Origin: Micromonospora sp. NBC_00421
GTDB lineage: Bacteria; Actinomycetota; Actinomycetes; Mycobacteriales; Micromonosporaceae
Assembly: GCF_036017915.1 (NCBI RefSeq)
Contig: NZ_CP107929.1
Location: 5,584,001 to 5,648,000 of the forward strand
DNA: 64,000 nucleotides
Reading direction: 5' to 3'
Shown: positions 25,781 to 34,998 of the stretch, in pieces
Numbering within the stretch: position 1 is the stretch's first letter
Layout of the letters: every line of letters starts with the position of its first letter
Program-made: the position numbers and the translations under genes
The notes under the pieces: model-generated
The model's input: the letters and a program-made list of their open reading frames with translations, nothing else
What the model was told of the DNA's origin: nothing
Database searches by the model: none

Positions 25781-26427
25781 GTCTGGCCACCCGCAATGGA
25801 CTTCCGGTGGACGCGCCGGTCACCCCGCCCAAGGTGGTCCGGCAGCGCCGTACCCGGCCCGGTCTGCTCGGCCTCGCCGTACTGCTTATCGCGTTGGGTG
25901 GCCTCGGCGCGGCCTTCGCGGTCACCTCGGTCCGGGCCACCGGCAGCTACCTGGCGGTCGCCCGTGAGGTCGAGGTGGGTCGCATCCTGACGGCCGACGA
26001 CCTGGTCAGCGTGCAGGTCTCCGGGGGCGCGGGGCTGTCCCCGGTGCCGGCGAAGAAGCGGGACGAGGTGGTGGGCAAGCGGGCCGCCGTGTCGCTGGTC
26101 CCCGGTTCGCTGCTCACCATGGCGCAGCTCACCGACGCCCCGCTCCTCGGCCAGGGGCAGCAACAGATCGCGCTCGGCCTGGAGCCGAGCAAGGTGCCGG
26201 CCCGCAAGCTGCACCCCGGTGACAAGGTGCTGCTGGTCAGCACCCCGGACGAGGACGCCGACAACCAGCCGTCGACCACCCGGTTCACCGCCACCGTGAT
26301 CGACGCGGTCACCCCGGAGAACGACGACGTGGTGGTCTACCTGGCGCTCGCCGTCCGGGACGTCCCGGCGGTGGTGGTGCTGGCCGCACAGGACCGGATC
26401 GCCCTCGTGCTGACCGAGGCGGCCTGA
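25777..26427 (+). CDS. RcpC/CpaB-type SAF-domain pilus protein
   Basis: Length 216 aa, GTG start. One N-terminal membrane helix (RPGLLGLAVLLIALGGLGAAFAV, about 27-49) is followed by an SAF domain (VAREVEVGRILTADDLVSVQV, then GKRAAVSLVPGSLLTMAQL) and a beta-rich end. RcpC/CpaB proteins lie in the periplasm or outer envelope and support Tad pilus assembly. Position between the secreted protein and TadZ fits. Confidence 0.85.
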   Translation: MSLATRNGLPVDAPVTPPKVVRQRRTRPGLLGLAVLLIALGGLGAAFAVTSVRATGSYLAVAREVEVGRILTADDLVSVQVSGGAGLSPVPAKKRDEVVGKRAAVSLVPGSLLTMAQLTDAPLLGQGQQQIALGLEPSKVPARKLHPGDKVLLVSTPDEDADNQPSTTRFTATVIDAVTPENDDVVVYLALAVRDVPAVVVLAAQDRIALVLTEAA

Positions 26428-26429
26428 CC

Positions 26430-27233
26430 GTGGCCATCATCGCGCTGGTCTCGGCGAAGGGCTCGCCCGGCGTCACCACCACGGCGCTGGCCTGCACCCT
26501 GAGCTGGCACCGGCGGCTGGTGCTCGCCGAGTGCGACCCGGCCGGCGGCTCGGTCCTCGCCGGCTACCTGGGCGGTGCGCTCGACGGGCCGCGCGGAATC
26601 GGTGAGCTGGCCGTGGGTGAGCTGCGCGACGGCAGCCTGGAGTCGACGTTCTGGTCCCAGCTGGTCGACCTGGACGCGCCGAGGCGGGAGCGGCTGCTGC
26701 TGCCCGGCGTGGTGGACCCGGCCCAGGCCGGCAGCGTCGCCCCGCTGTGGCAGCGGTTCGCCGACTTCTTCGGCGCGCTGGAGAAGGGCCGCCCCGGCTA
26801 CGACGTGGTCGTCGACTGTGGACGGCTTCAGGTCTTCGGGCCGCCGTGGCCGCTGCTGCGCGCCGCCGACGTGGTGCTGCTGGTGACCCGGGCACAGCTG
26901 CCCGACCTCTCCGCCACCAGGTCGACGATCCGGGCGATCGAGCGGGACTTCACCGACCACCGGGTGCCCCCGGGCACGCTGCGACTGGTGGTCGTCGGCG
27001 ACGGCCACGGCAAGGGCGAGATCAGCAAGGCGTTGGGCGTACCGGTGATCGCCCGGTTGCCGGACGACCGGCGTACCGCGCAGGTGCTCAGCTTCGGTGG
27101 CACGGTCCGCGCCGGACGGCCGCTGCTGCGCGCGGCGGCGGCGTTGGAGGCCCCGGTCCGGGAGTTGCTGGAGCAGCGGCGGGCCCGGTTGGCCTGGCCG
27201 GCCCCGGCTCAGGGGGTGCCGGATGCGGTTTGA
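26430..27233 (+). CDS. TadZ/CpaE-type ParA-like ATPase
   Basis: Length 267 aa, GTG. A ParA/MinD fold with VSAKGSPGVTTTAL in the Walker A position (residues 8-21): the signature Lys10 is present but the GK-T lysine is Val, so nucleotide use is altered, as in many TadZ proteins. It also has LAECDPAGGSV (about 32-42) and DVVVDCGRL. TadZ localises the pilus machine to a pole or other site. Starts 2 bases after the upstream stop. Confidence 0.85.
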   Translation: MAIIALVSAKGSPGVTTTALACTLSWHRRLVLAECDPAGGSVLAGYLGGALDGPRGIGELAVGELRDGSLESTFWSQLVDLDAPRRERLLLPGVVDPAQAGSVAPLWQRFADFFGALEKGRPGYDVVVDCGRLQVFGPPWPLLRAADVVLLVTRAQLPDLSATRSTIRAIERDFTDHRVPPGTLRLVVVGDGHGKGEISKALGVPVIARLPDDRRTAQVLSFGGTVRAGRPLLRAAAALEAPVRELLEQRRARLAWPAPAQGVPDAV

Positions 27234-28764
27234 GCCGGTCGCCCACGACCCGCGCACCCCGCCGCCGGGGGCCACCTCGACGATGCCGCCCCTGCCACCG
27301 GTGAACGGCCGGCACCACGCCGCCGCGCCGCCGCCGGCCGCCGCCCCACCCGCGCCCACCCCGCCGCCTCGACCGAAGGTGGACTTCGCGCTGGTCCGCG
27401 AGCTGCGCCGGGAGCTGAGCGAACGGCTCACCCAGTGGCAGCGCGGCCGGGAGTTCGACGCCGACGCCGAAGAGGTCGAGCGGGCCCGGCTCGCCGTCGC
27501 CGTGGTCTCCGGCTACGCCGACGCGGTACGCCGGGCCGGCACCCCGCTCAGCGCCGACGAGGAACGGACCCTGCTCGACCAGGTGACAGCCGAACTGGTC
27601 GGGCTGGGTCGACTCCAGACCCTGCTGGTCGACGACACCATCGAGGAGGTGCACATCCTCGGCTGCGACCAGGTGCGCATCACCCGGCACGGCGGTGGCG
27701 TCGACTGGGGTGAGCCGATCGCCGACAGCGACGACGAGCTGGTGGAGATCCTCCAGGCGGCGGCCCGGCGGGCCGGGGCCACCGAGCGGTCGCTGTCCAC
27801 CTCCAAGCCGACGCTCGACCTGCAACTGCCCGACGGCAGCCGGTTGGCGGCGGTGTTCCTGGTCAGCCACCGCCCGTACGCGGTGATCCGTAAGCACAAC
27901 ACGCTGGACGTCAGCCTCGACGACCTGGCCGGCAGCCGCCCCGACCTGGACGAGATGATCGATCCGCTGCTGCGCGACTTCCTCCGGGCGTCCATGCGGG
28001 CCGGGTTGAACATCATGGTCGCCGGGCTGGCCGGGGCCGGGAAGACCACTGTCATCCGGGCGCTGATGGACGAGATCCCGCCCGACGAGCCGTACGTGCT
28101 GCTGGAGGAGAGCCGCGAGCTGCTGCCGGCCCGGCGTGGCGACAAGCACCGGGCGGTGATGAGCTTCGAGTCCCGCGAAGGGCACGGCGAACGCGGCCCG
28201 GACGGTCGACCGGCAGGTGAGGTGAGCATCGCCGACCTGATCCCGGTGTCGCTGCGGATGGGCGTGCTGCGGATCATCGTCGGCGAGGTCCGGTCCCGGG
28301 AGATCGTGCCGATGCTCCAGGCGATGACCACGAGTCGCGGGTCGATGTGCACCATCCACGCCCGTACCCCGGCCGGGGTGAGTGAGCGGATCATCGAGCT
28401 GGCGCTGGCCCACGGCCGGGAGATGACGGTCGACCAGGCCCGCCGGATGGCCGGCAACGCCCTCGACCTGATCGTCTACGTCACCGTCGAGGACGAGACC
28501 GCGATCGGCGGGCGCAAACACCGGTTCGTCTCCCACGTGGAGGAGGTGATCGGGGTGGGCGACGCCAACCGGATCACCACCACCACCGTCTTCGGGCCCG
28601 GCCCGGACGGCCGGGCCATCCCCCGCCACCTGCCGGAACGGGTCCGTGGCCAACTGCTGCGGGTCGGCTACGACGCCCGGCTGCTGTCCCGGTTCATCGA
28701 GGCCGGCGCGGGCGCGTGGCGTCGTCCCCGGCACAGTCGCCTCGCCCCGGTGGTGCGCCGATGA
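27223..28764 (+). CDS. TadA/CpaF secretion ATPase
   Basis: Length 513 aa, ATG overlapping the previous gene by 11 bases. After a Pro-rich tail (1-50), the GSPII/IV ATPase domain has Walker A AGLAGAGKTT (about 267-276), an Asp box (VLLEESRELL), Walker B MGVLRIIVGEVR and a His box with TIHARTP. It is a cytoplasmic hexamer that powers pilin insertion and retraction for the Tad pilus. Confidence 0.95.
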   Translation: MRFEPVAHDPRTPPPGATSTMPPLPPVNGRHHAAAPPPAAAPPAPTPPPRPKVDFALVRELRRELSERLTQWQRGREFDADAEEVERARLAVAVVSGYADAVRRAGTPLSADEERTLLDQVTAELVGLGRLQTLLVDDTIEEVHILGCDQVRITRHGGGVDWGEPIADSDDELVEILQAAARRAGATERSLSTSKPTLDLQLPDGSRLAAVFLVSHRPYAVIRKHNTLDVSLDDLAGSRPDLDEMIDPLLRDFLRASMRAGLNIMVAGLAGAGKTTVIRALMDEIPPDEPYVLLEESRELLPARRGDKHRAVMSFESREGHGERGPDGRPAGEVSIADLIPVSLRMGVLRIIVGEVRSREIVPMLQAMTTSRGSMCTIHARTPAGVSERIIELALAHGREMTVDQARRMAGNALDLIVYVTVEDETAIGGRKHRFVSHVEEVIGVGDANRITTTTVFGPGPDGRAIPRHLPERVRGQLLRVGYDARLLSRFIEAGAGAWRRPRHSRLAPVVRR

Positions 28765-29660
28765 GCACCATCGAACTGCTCGCGGTGGTCTCCGGCGCGG
28801 CCTTCGTCGGTGGTCTGGTGCTGGCCGTGGTGGCGCTCTTCGGCACCACCAGGCCCACCCGACCGGCCCGCAGCTCCGGCACCGGGCTGCGTCGGCTCTG
28901 GCTCGGTTCGGGGACGAACCGCCAGGACCAGCGCGCCCACCAGCTGACGCTGGGCGCGGCGGTGGTGGCCGGTGCGCTGGCGTTCCTGCTCACCGGGCTG
29001 CCGGTGGTGGGTCTGATCGTGGCGGTGGCGGTACCGGGGGTGCCCTGGCTGTTCGCGGTGGGCCGGGCCGAACAGCGGGCGATCGCCCGGATCGAGGCGG
29101 TCGGCGAGTGGACCCGCCGGCTCAAGGACGTCTCCAACACCGGGCAGGGCCTCCAACAGGCGATCGTCGCCACCATCGCCACCGTCCCCGACCAGATCCA
29201 GGAGGAGGTACGGCTGCTCGCCGCCCGCCTCCAGGCCGGCTGGACGGCCCGGTCCGCGCTGCTGGCGTTCGCCGACGAGATCGGCGACCCGGTCTGCGAC
29301 CAGGTGGTCGCCGCGCTGATCCTGCACCTGACCGACCGGGGTGAACGCCTCGGCGACGTGCTCGGTTCGATCGCCTCGGCCGCCTCGGCCGAGGTGGCCA
29401 CCCGGCGCGAGGTGGAGGCCAAACGCACCCAGCCCCGGTTCGCGGTCCGCTTCCTCACCGGGATGACCCTGGCCGTGCTGGCGTACGGGCTGGTCAACAC
29501 CGAGTACATCAGGCCGTACGGGACGTTCTTCGGTCAGGTGCTGATGGCGATGCTCGGAGCGGCGTTCGTCGCCCTGCTGGTCTGGGTGCGCTCGATGAGC
29601 CAGCCCCCGCCGCCGCCCCGGTTCCTACCCAGGCCCGACCCGGCGGAGGTGCTCGCGTGA
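28761..29660 (+). CDS. TadB-type membrane platform protein (T2SS F domain)
   Basis: Length 299 aa, ATG within an ATGA overlap. Three to four membrane helices bracket the GSPF domain, which carries RIEAVGEWTRRLKD and LTDRGERLGDVLGSIA. Forms the inner-membrane platform with TadC over the ATPase. Confidence 0.9.
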   Translation: MSTIELLAVVSGAAFVGGLVLAVVALFGTTRPTRPARSSGTGLRRLWLGSGTNRQDQRAHQLTLGAAVVAGALAFLLTGLPVVGLIVAVAVPGVPWLFAVGRAEQRAIARIEAVGEWTRRLKDVSNTGQGLQQAIVATIATVPDQIQEEVRLLAARLQAGWTARSALLAFADEIGDPVCDQVVAALILHLTDRGERLGDVLGSIASAASAEVATRREVEAKRTQPRFAVRFLTGMTLAVLAYGLVNTEYIRPYGTFFGQVLMAMLGAAFVALLVWVRSMSQPPPPPRFLPRPDPAEVLA

Positions 29661-30520
29661 TGCTCAACTGGCAGCTCACCATCGCGGTGCTCGGCGGGGC
29701 CGCCATCGGGCTCGGCCTGTTCCTGCTGGTCCGGGAGGCGTTGCCGGCCTCCCCGGCGCTCGGCCCCGCGCTGCGCCGGCTGCACCAGCCACCGGGCACC
29801 GCCGTCGCCGCCGGCCGGGGGCCGGACTGGCTGGGTGGCTTCTCCCGCTGGCTCAGCCCGCCGCACCGCCAGCTCGCCCTGCTCGACCAGACCCCCGAGC
29901 AGTACGCCATGTCGATCCTGCTCTCCGCTCTGGTCGGGTTGGCCACCCCGACGGTGGCGGGGGCGCTGCTCTTCCTGGCCGGGGTGGGCATGCCGGTGGT
30001 CGTACCGGTGCTGGGCAGTCTCGGGTTGGCGCTGATCTGCGCGCTGCTGGCACACCGGGCGGTGTTGACCAAGGCGGACGCCGCCCGCGACGAGTTCCGC
30101 GCGGCCGTCTGCACCTACCTGGACCTGGTGGCGTTGCAGTTGTCGGCGGCGCACGGCCCGGTGCAGTCGCTGGAACGGGCGGCGGCGGTCTGCGACGGCT
30201 GGGTCTTCGCCCGGATCCGCGAGTCGCTGCGGATCGCCCAGATGCAGATGCACTCCCCCTGGGACGAGCTGCAGGAGCTGGCCGAGAAGATCGGCATCCC
30301 GGAGCTGGGTGACGTCGGGGCGATCATGCGGTCCTCCGGCAGCGAGGGCGCCCAGGTGCACGAGACGCTGCGCAGCCGCGCCGAGTCGCTCCGCGACCAG
30401 ATCCGCACCGACAACCTGGCCCGCGCCGAGGGCGTCACCAGCCGGCTGGACATTCCCGGCTCGCTGCTGGTCTTCGTGCTGCTGGCGTTCGTCCTCTATC
30501 CGTTCGTCGCCCGCCTCTGA
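29657..30520 (+). CDS. TadC-type membrane platform protein (T2SS F domain)
   Basis: Length 287 aa, GTG in a GTGA overlap with tadB (an ATG follows at the next codon). Membrane helices near 5-25, 95-115, 118-135 and 268-285. The GSPF domain includes CTYLDLVALQLSAAHGPVQSLERAA and GEVGAIMRSSG-like EGAQVHETLRSRAESLRD. Partner of TadB. Confidence 0.9.
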   Translation: MMLNWQLTIAVLGGAAIGLGLFLLVREALPASPALGPALRRLHQPPGTAVAAGRGPDWLGGFSRWLSPPHRQLALLDQTPEQYAMSILLSALVGLATPTVAGALLFLAGVGMPVVVPVLGSLGLALICALLAHRAVLTKADAARDEFRAAVCTYLDLVALQLSAAHGPVQSLERAAAVCDGWVFARIRESLRIAQMQMHSPWDELQELAEKIGIPELGDVGAIMRSSGSEGAQVHETLRSRAESLRDQIRTDNLARAEGVTSRLDIPGSLLVFVLLAFVLYPFVARL

Positions 30521-30549
30521 GCAACCCACCCTCCCCAAGGAGTCCCGTC

Positions 30550-30741
30550 ATGCAATTCGTCACCTTCCTCTACGTGGCCACCGTGGCCCGGCTGTCCGAG
30601 CTACGCCGGGAGGCGGAACGGGGCGACAGCCCGGTCCCGACCGCCGTGATCATCGCCGGCCTGGTGGTTGCCGCAGCCGCAGTCACCGCCCTGGTCAAGA
30701 CCAAGGCCGAGGGATGGATCAACAGCATCCCGAGCCAGTGA
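30550..30741 (+). CDS. Flp-type major pilin candidate
   Basis: Length 63 aa with a GGAG ribosome site (AAGGAG, 30537-30542). A charged leader ending RGDSPVPTAV is followed by a hydrophobic helix (IIAGLVVAAAAVTALVKT), the shape of a class III prepilin cut by TadV-type peptidases. The site would be near Gly-Asp. The usual G/XXXXEY is not obvious, so assignment as the main pilin is tentative. It overlaps the next gene (GTGA). Confidence 0.7.
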   Translation: MQFVTFLYVATVARLSELRREAERGDSPVPTAVIIAGLVVAAAAVTALVKTKAEGWINSIPSQ

Positions 30742-31277
30742 CAGGCGTTCCCCTGGTCGGCTCACGTCGGGACCGGACGGCCCCCACCGCCCGGTCCCGG
30801 TGCGCACCCCTGCGCGCGTCCGCGCCCCCACACACGTCCGCAGCCGGGCACGCCGCCCCGGCCGGGCTCCGCGCCGCCGGCCGGGCCGCACACCGCAGGC
30901 TCACCGCCGGGGGTACGGACCGGGGGGCCAACCCGGTGGAGCTGGCCGTGGTGATGCCGGCGGTGCTGGTGCTGCTCTTCGGCTCCATCCAGATCGCCGC
31001 CTGGTTCGTGGCCCGGTCGACGGCGATGCACGCCGCCCAGAGCGGGGTGAACGCGCAACGGGTACTCGACGCGCCGGCCGGGGCGGGTGAGGCCCGCGCC
31101 AGACACTTCCTGGGTGCCGCCGGGGACTGGCTGGCCGGCGCGAAGACCACCTGCGCCACCACCGCCACCGAGGTGACCTGCACGGTCACCGGGAAGTCCC
31201 TGAGCGTCATCCCGGCCGTCCGGTTCGACGTCCGGCAGACCGCCCACGGCACGGTCGAACGGTGGACGAACCCGTGA
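30738..31277 (+). CDS. TadE-family pseudopilin
   Basis: Length 179 aa, GTG in a GTGA overlap. A long basic leader (to about 65) precedes GANPVELAVVMPAVLVLLFGSIQIAAWFVAR, the TadE hydrophobic signature with the conserved Glu at +5. The C-terminal domain has two Cys (TTCATT, VTCTV). Minor pilin of the Tad apparatus. The leader is unusually long, so the real start could be internal. Confidence 0.85.
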   Translation: MTGVPLVGSRRDRTAPTARSRCAPLRASAPPHTSAAGHAAPAGLRAAGRAAHRRLTAGGTDRGANPVELAVVMPAVLVLLFGSIQIAAWFVARSTAMHAAQSGVNAQRVLDAPAGAGEARARHFLGAAGDWLAGAKTTCATTATEVTCTVTGKSLSVIPAVRFDVRQTAHGTVERWTNP

Positions 31278-31861
31278 CCGCCCACCCGACCCGGCGCACC
31301 TGGCGCGCCGTACCGACCGAACGGGCCGGGCCACTCCCCCGGAGCGACCAGTCCGTCGTCCCTGCCGGACGACCCACCGCCGACCCGCCGACCGGGCTGG
31401 CCGCGGGGCGTGCCCGGGGATCGGTGTCGGTGGAGGTGGCGGTGCTGGCCCCGGCGTTCCTCGCGTTGCTGATGCTGGCCGGGGTGGCCGGCCGGGTCGC
31501 GGTGGCCGACGAGGCCGTGGAGGCGGCGGCGCACGACGCCGCGCGGGCCGCCTCGATCGCCCGCGACGCCGGTACGGCGGAGAGCGCCGCCCGGTCGGCC
31601 GCCCGGCGGCAGCTCGACTGGCGGGGCCTCCACTGCACGAGCGCACCCCGGGTCACGGTCTGGGGGTCGACACGGAACTCCGACCACACGTCGCTGAACA
31701 CGGCGTTCCGGAGCCCGCTCGGCGAGCCGGTGAGCATCTGGGTCCGGGTGAGCTGCACGGTCTCCTTCGCCGGTATGCGCTTCCCCGGCCTGCCGATGGG
31801 TGACAAGCGGGTCGAGGCGACCTTCGCCTCCCCACTGGACCGTTACCGGACCCGGCAGTGA
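31274..31861 (+). CDS. TadE/TadG-family pseudopilin
   Basis: Length 195 aa, GTG overlapping the preceding stop; a GTG at 31262 is also in frame. GSVSVEVAVLAPAFLALLMLAGVAGRVAVAD (about 49-79) is the TadE-like helix with its conserved Glu. A Cys pair (HCTSAP, VSCTV) may stabilise the distal domain. Second of three in tandem; all overlap. Confidence 0.85.
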   Translation: MTAHPTRRTWRAVPTERAGPLPRSDQSVVPAGRPTADPPTGLAAGRARGSVSVEVAVLAPAFLALLMLAGVAGRVAVADEAVEAAAHDAARAASIARDAGTAESAARSAARRQLDWRGLHCTSAPRVTVWGSTRNSDHTSLNTAFRSPLGEPVSIWVRVSCTVSFAGMRFPGLPMGDKRVEATFASPLDRYRTRQ

Positions 31862-32289
31862 CCGCGCGCCCGACCGGCGACGAGGGCCGGATCAGCCTCT
31901 TCCTCGCCGTCACCATGCTCGGCGTACTGGCGATCATCGGCGCTGCTTACGACGGCGCGGGTCAGCTGCGTACCCTGCAACGCGCCGACGACCTGGCCGC
32001 CGAGGCGGCCCGCAGCGGCGGCCAGGTGATCGACCGGGCCGCCGCGATCGAGGGACGGCCCAAGGTGATCGACGAGCCGGGTGCCCGCGCGGCCGTCACC
32101 CAGTACCTGCGGGGCAACTCCGACGTGACCGGCCAGCAGGTCAGCTTCCCGGTGGTCGCCGGCGAGAAGCAGATCCGGGTACGGGTCACCGTCGTCTACC
32201 GCCGGCACCTGCTCGGCCTGATCGGCATGGACCGCACCGTCACCGTCTCGGCCGAGGCGACCGCCCGCACCCTCACCGACCGACCATGA
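31858..32289 (+). CDS. TadE/TadG-like pilus protein
   Basis: Length 143 aa, GTG in a GTGA overlap. N-terminal GDEGRISLFLAVTMLGVLAIIGAAYDGAGQL is the TadG-type hydrophobic signature, without the usual Glu at +5. The rest is a mixed alpha/beta domain. Last of the coupled pseudopilin run. A 129-base gap follows before the LysM gene. Confidence 0.8.
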   Translation: MTARPTGDEGRISLFLAVTMLGVLAIIGAAYDGAGQLRTLQRADDLAAEAARSGGQVIDRAAAIEGRPKVIDEPGARAAVTQYLRGNSDVTGQQVSFPVVAGEKQIRVRVTVVYRRHLLGLIGMDRTVTVSAEATARTLTDRP

Positions 32290-32418
32290 GCCCGCTCACC
32301 CGACCGGCATCGTCGCCGATCTCGCCGTCCCCGGCAGACGCCGGGCCGCTCGACCGACAGAACGTGGACCCGCTCCCCCGGCGCCCACGCACCGACAGAC
32401 CGTAGGAAGGAGGGCGTC

Positions 32419-33738
32419 ATGACCGCACCGCGTGGTTCCACCGCCCGGCGTACCGGGCAGTTGCTCACCGGCTTCGGGTCGCTGGTGGTCCTGGTGGCGT
32501 TGCTGGGCGGCGCGCCGGTGGCGTTGCTCGCCTTCGCCGGCAACCCGCTACCCGACCACCTGCCCACCCTCGCCGAGGTCGGCACCCTGCTGACCAGCCG
32601 CGACGACGGCCAGCTCTTCATCCGGGCGCTGGCAGTCGTCGGCTGGTTCGGCTGGGCGACGTTCGCCTTCTCGGTGCTGGTGGAGGTGGGTGCCCAGGTG
32701 ACCCGCCGGCAGACGCCCCGGCTGCCCGGGATGGGCCGGCAGCAGCGGGCGGCGGCGGCCCTGCTGGGCTCGGTCGCCCTGATCATCGCGGCCAGTCCGG
32801 CAGCCAGCGCGGCGGTGACGCTGGCCCAGCCACTGCCGGCCGCCGCCGGCACCGGCGTGGCCACCACTTCGCACACCTCCCGCAGTGCCCTCGGCGCCGC
32901 CCCCAGTGCCGGTCTCGGTGCCAGCTCCGGTGTCGCCCACGGTGCGGCCCCGACCACCGGGCAGCCCACGGCCAAGCCGGTGTACCGGGTGGCCCGGGGC
33001 GACTACCTGGGTGAGGTGGCGGAGCGTTACCTGGACGACTTCGACCGCTATCCGGAGGTGGCCCGGCTCAACGACCTGCACGACGCCAACCGGATCCGGC
33101 CGGGTCAGCTCATCAGGCTGCCCGCCGAGGCCGACGACGCCGGTGCCCGCCGGCACGCCGCAGGTCACCTCGTCCCGGGTACGCCCCGCAAGCCGTCCCC
33201 GCGTCCGCCGGCCACCACGCCGGGTAACCCTGGCGGCCAGGCCGACCCGCAGCAGCCGGGCGCTCCCGGTTCCCCGGGCGGGCCGGGCGGGCCGACCACC
33301 CCGGGCAAGCCGGCCCGTCCGGCCACCCCCACCAGCCCCACCGCCCCCGCCAGCCCGAAGCCGACCGGCAAGATCGGGCCGGCCACACCGCAGACCGCCA
33401 CCCCGCAGACCGCTCAACCACCCGCGCAGCAGCCGGCCGAGCGACCGGTCGGGGTTCCGCCCGCGATGGCCGCCGGTGCCTCCCGGGCCACCCCCGCCGA
33501 CACGATCAACCGACCGCTGGCCGTGTCGGCGGTGCTGGCGGTGGCGAGCATCGTCGGCGCACAGATCGGCGCGGTGCTCGGCCTGCGCCGCCGCCCCGTC
33601 CGGGTGGCCGCCGGCCGCACCTCGGCCGCCCGGATCGCCGCCGCCCGGACGTCCACGCCCCGCACCCCGGGCCGCTCGATGGGAAGCCGCGCCTCCGCCG
33701 CCCGAGACCTGGTAACCGGCCGCCACCGCCGCGACTGA
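32419..33738 (+). CDS. Membrane protein with LysM domain, Tad locus
   Basis: Length 439 aa, ATG with GGAAGGAGG upstream. Two membrane helices (about 15-40 and 70-95) and a third at 113-135 lead to a LysM domain near 190-236 (YRVARGDYLGEVAERYLDDF, then LNDLHDANRIRPGQLIRLP). A long Pro/Thr-rich linker follows and a final membrane helix near 360-385. In other actinobacteria the homologue carries a C-terminal regulatory domain that is absent here. LysM would anchor to peptidoglycan at the pilus exit. Confidence 0.8.
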   Translation: MTAPRGSTARRTGQLLTGFGSLVVLVALLGGAPVALLAFAGNPLPDHLPTLAEVGTLLTSRDDGQLFIRALAVVGWFGWATFAFSVLVEVGAQVTRRQTPRLPGMGRQQRAAAALLGSVALIIAASPAASAAVTLAQPLPAAAGTGVATTSHTSRSALGAAPSAGLGASSGVAHGAAPTTGQPTAKPVYRVARGDYLGEVAERYLDDFDRYPEVARLNDLHDANRIRPGQLIRLPAEADDAGARRHAAGHLVPGTPRKPSPRPPATTPGNPGGQADPQQPGAPGSPGGPGGPTTPGKPARPATPTSPTAPASPKPTGKIGPATPQTATPQTAQPPAQQPAERPVGVPPAMAAGASRATPADTINRPLAVSAVLAVASIVGAQIGAVLGLRRRPVRVAAGRTSAARIAAARTSTPRTPGRSMGSRASAARDLVTGRHRRD

Positions 33739-33808
33739 CCCAACCCGCACCCCTACCCCGCCCCACCACCCCACCCCGGCCGGGCCCACCCCGACCGGAC
33801 CGCCCTGG

Positions 33809-33888
33809 TGATCAAGAAGTTTGCGTCAGTTGATCAAGAGGTTTGCGTCAATTTGGAGATCAACTTTGACGCAAACCTCTTGATCAAC
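33809..33888. repeat. 23-bp perfect inverted repeat with extra half copy; probable bidirectional terminator/REP element
   Basis: Arms 33829-33851 and 33866-33888 are perfect reverse complements (GTTGATCAAGAGGTTTGCGT plus CAA) with a 14-base loop. A near-copy of one arm (GTGATCAAGAAGTTTGCGTC) precedes at 33809. It is AT-rich against its surroundings and lies between convergent genes. I recall this TGATCAAGA-GTTTGCGTC element as dispersed in Micromonospora. Confidence 0.75.
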
Positions 33889-33890
33889 AC

Positions 33891-33953
33891 TGTGGGTGGG
33901 GGTGGGGGTGGGGGTGGGGGTGGGGCGGGGTGGGGTGGGGTGGGGTGGGGGTG
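33891..33953 (+). repeat. G-run array with G-quadruplex potential
   Basis: More than a dozen runs of three to five G separated by single T or C, immediately after the inverted repeat and 7 bases before the stop of the convergent Rieske gene. It could form a stable quadruplex in the plus strand or its RNA. Confidence 0.7.
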
Positions 33954-33960
33954 TTTCGGG

Positions 33961-34800
33961 TTAGGGGAGGCGGGTTTGGAGGGTGCCGTCGACCACTCGG
34001 GTGGGGAGGATCTGCTGGTCGGTGGCGGAGGGGCCGTGGACGACCTCGCCGCCGTTGAGCCGGAACGCCGAGCCGTGCCAGGGGCAGACCACACAGGCGT
34101 GCCCGTCGATCTCCTTCACCTCACCCTCGCCGAGCGGGCCGCTCTGGTGCGGGCAGCGCTCCAACATCACGGTGACCTCGTCGCCATGCCGGTAGAGGAT
34201 GACCGAGACGTCGTCCACCTCGCGGGTCACCAGCTCCCGCTGCGGCAGCCCGGCCAGTTCGACCACCGACTGCCACCCGTCGCCCATCCGATGCAGCTCG
34301 GAGACGCTCTGGCTGACCTGCGCCCCCTGCTTGTACGCCAGGTGCCCACCCAGGTAAGCCCCGGCACCCGCCGCGCCCAGCCCCAGGTAGGCAAGCACCC
34401 GGCCGACGCCGTGCCGACCGGTCAACCGGGCCGCGAGGGAACCTGCGTACAGGGTCAGCCCGACGGTGTTGGCGGCAGCGTGGACGAGCCCCACCCGACG
34501 CTGGTCCCGGGAGAGTTCCGCCCAGTCGTTGAGCCCGGCCACGGCGGCGGGCACCGCGCTCACCGTGCCCAGCGCGACAAGCGTGGTGGCCGCCCGACGC
34601 TGGCCGGGGAGCAGGTCGACCACTGCCGCGCTGATCCAGGCACCCACCGGCACCTGCACCATCGCCGGGTGCAGCGGATGGCCCAGGAAGACGCCGTGCA
34701 GCAGGTCACGTACCCGCTGCGGGCGCAGGGTCGTCTGGACGGCACGCTGCAACCGGTCGCCGGCCCGGTCCAGCGCGGTGGCCTGTTCGAGTTTCGTCAT
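33961..34800 (-). CDS. DUF2231 membrane domain fused to Rieske [2Fe-2S] domain
   Basis: Length 279 aa, ATG 34800. The N-terminal part (about 30-165) has HPLHPAMVQVPVGAWISA and GLVHAAANTVGL and about four membrane helices, the DUF2231 type. The C-terminal Rieske-like domain (about 180-275) has the two cluster motifs C-x-H as CPHQSGPL and C-x2-H as CPWHGSAF. It probably passes electrons between a membrane quinone or partner and a soluble enzyme. Monocistronic. Its ribosome site is weak. Confidence 0.88.
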   Translation of the reverse strand: MTKLEQATALDRAGDRLQRAVQTTLRPQRVRDLLHGVFLGHPLHPAMVQVPVGAWISAAVVDLLPGQRRAATTLVALGTVSAVPAAVAGLNDWAELSRDQRRVGLVHAAANTVGLTLYAGSLAARLTGRHGVGRVLAYLGLGAAGAGAYLGGHLAYKQGAQVSQSVSELHRMGDGWQSVVELAGLPQRELVTREVDDVSVILYRHGDEVTVMLERCPHQSGPLGEGEVKEIDGHACVVCPWHGSAFRLNGGEVVHGPSATDQQILPTRVVDGTLQTRLP

Positions 34801-34998
34801 CAACGCTCGCACCTTCTCCGACTTCCCGGCTGAACGGGCGGCAAACCGGGCGGCCGGGACGAATCTCCCCCCGACCAGGACCAGCGACGTGCCCGGGAGC
34901 CGTGCGACGTTCACACATCGCCCCAACAGCGCCGCGCGCAAGCGCCCCGGGCAGCGGGTGGGGTGGTCCGGGCGGGGTGGGCCAGGGATGCTGGGGGG

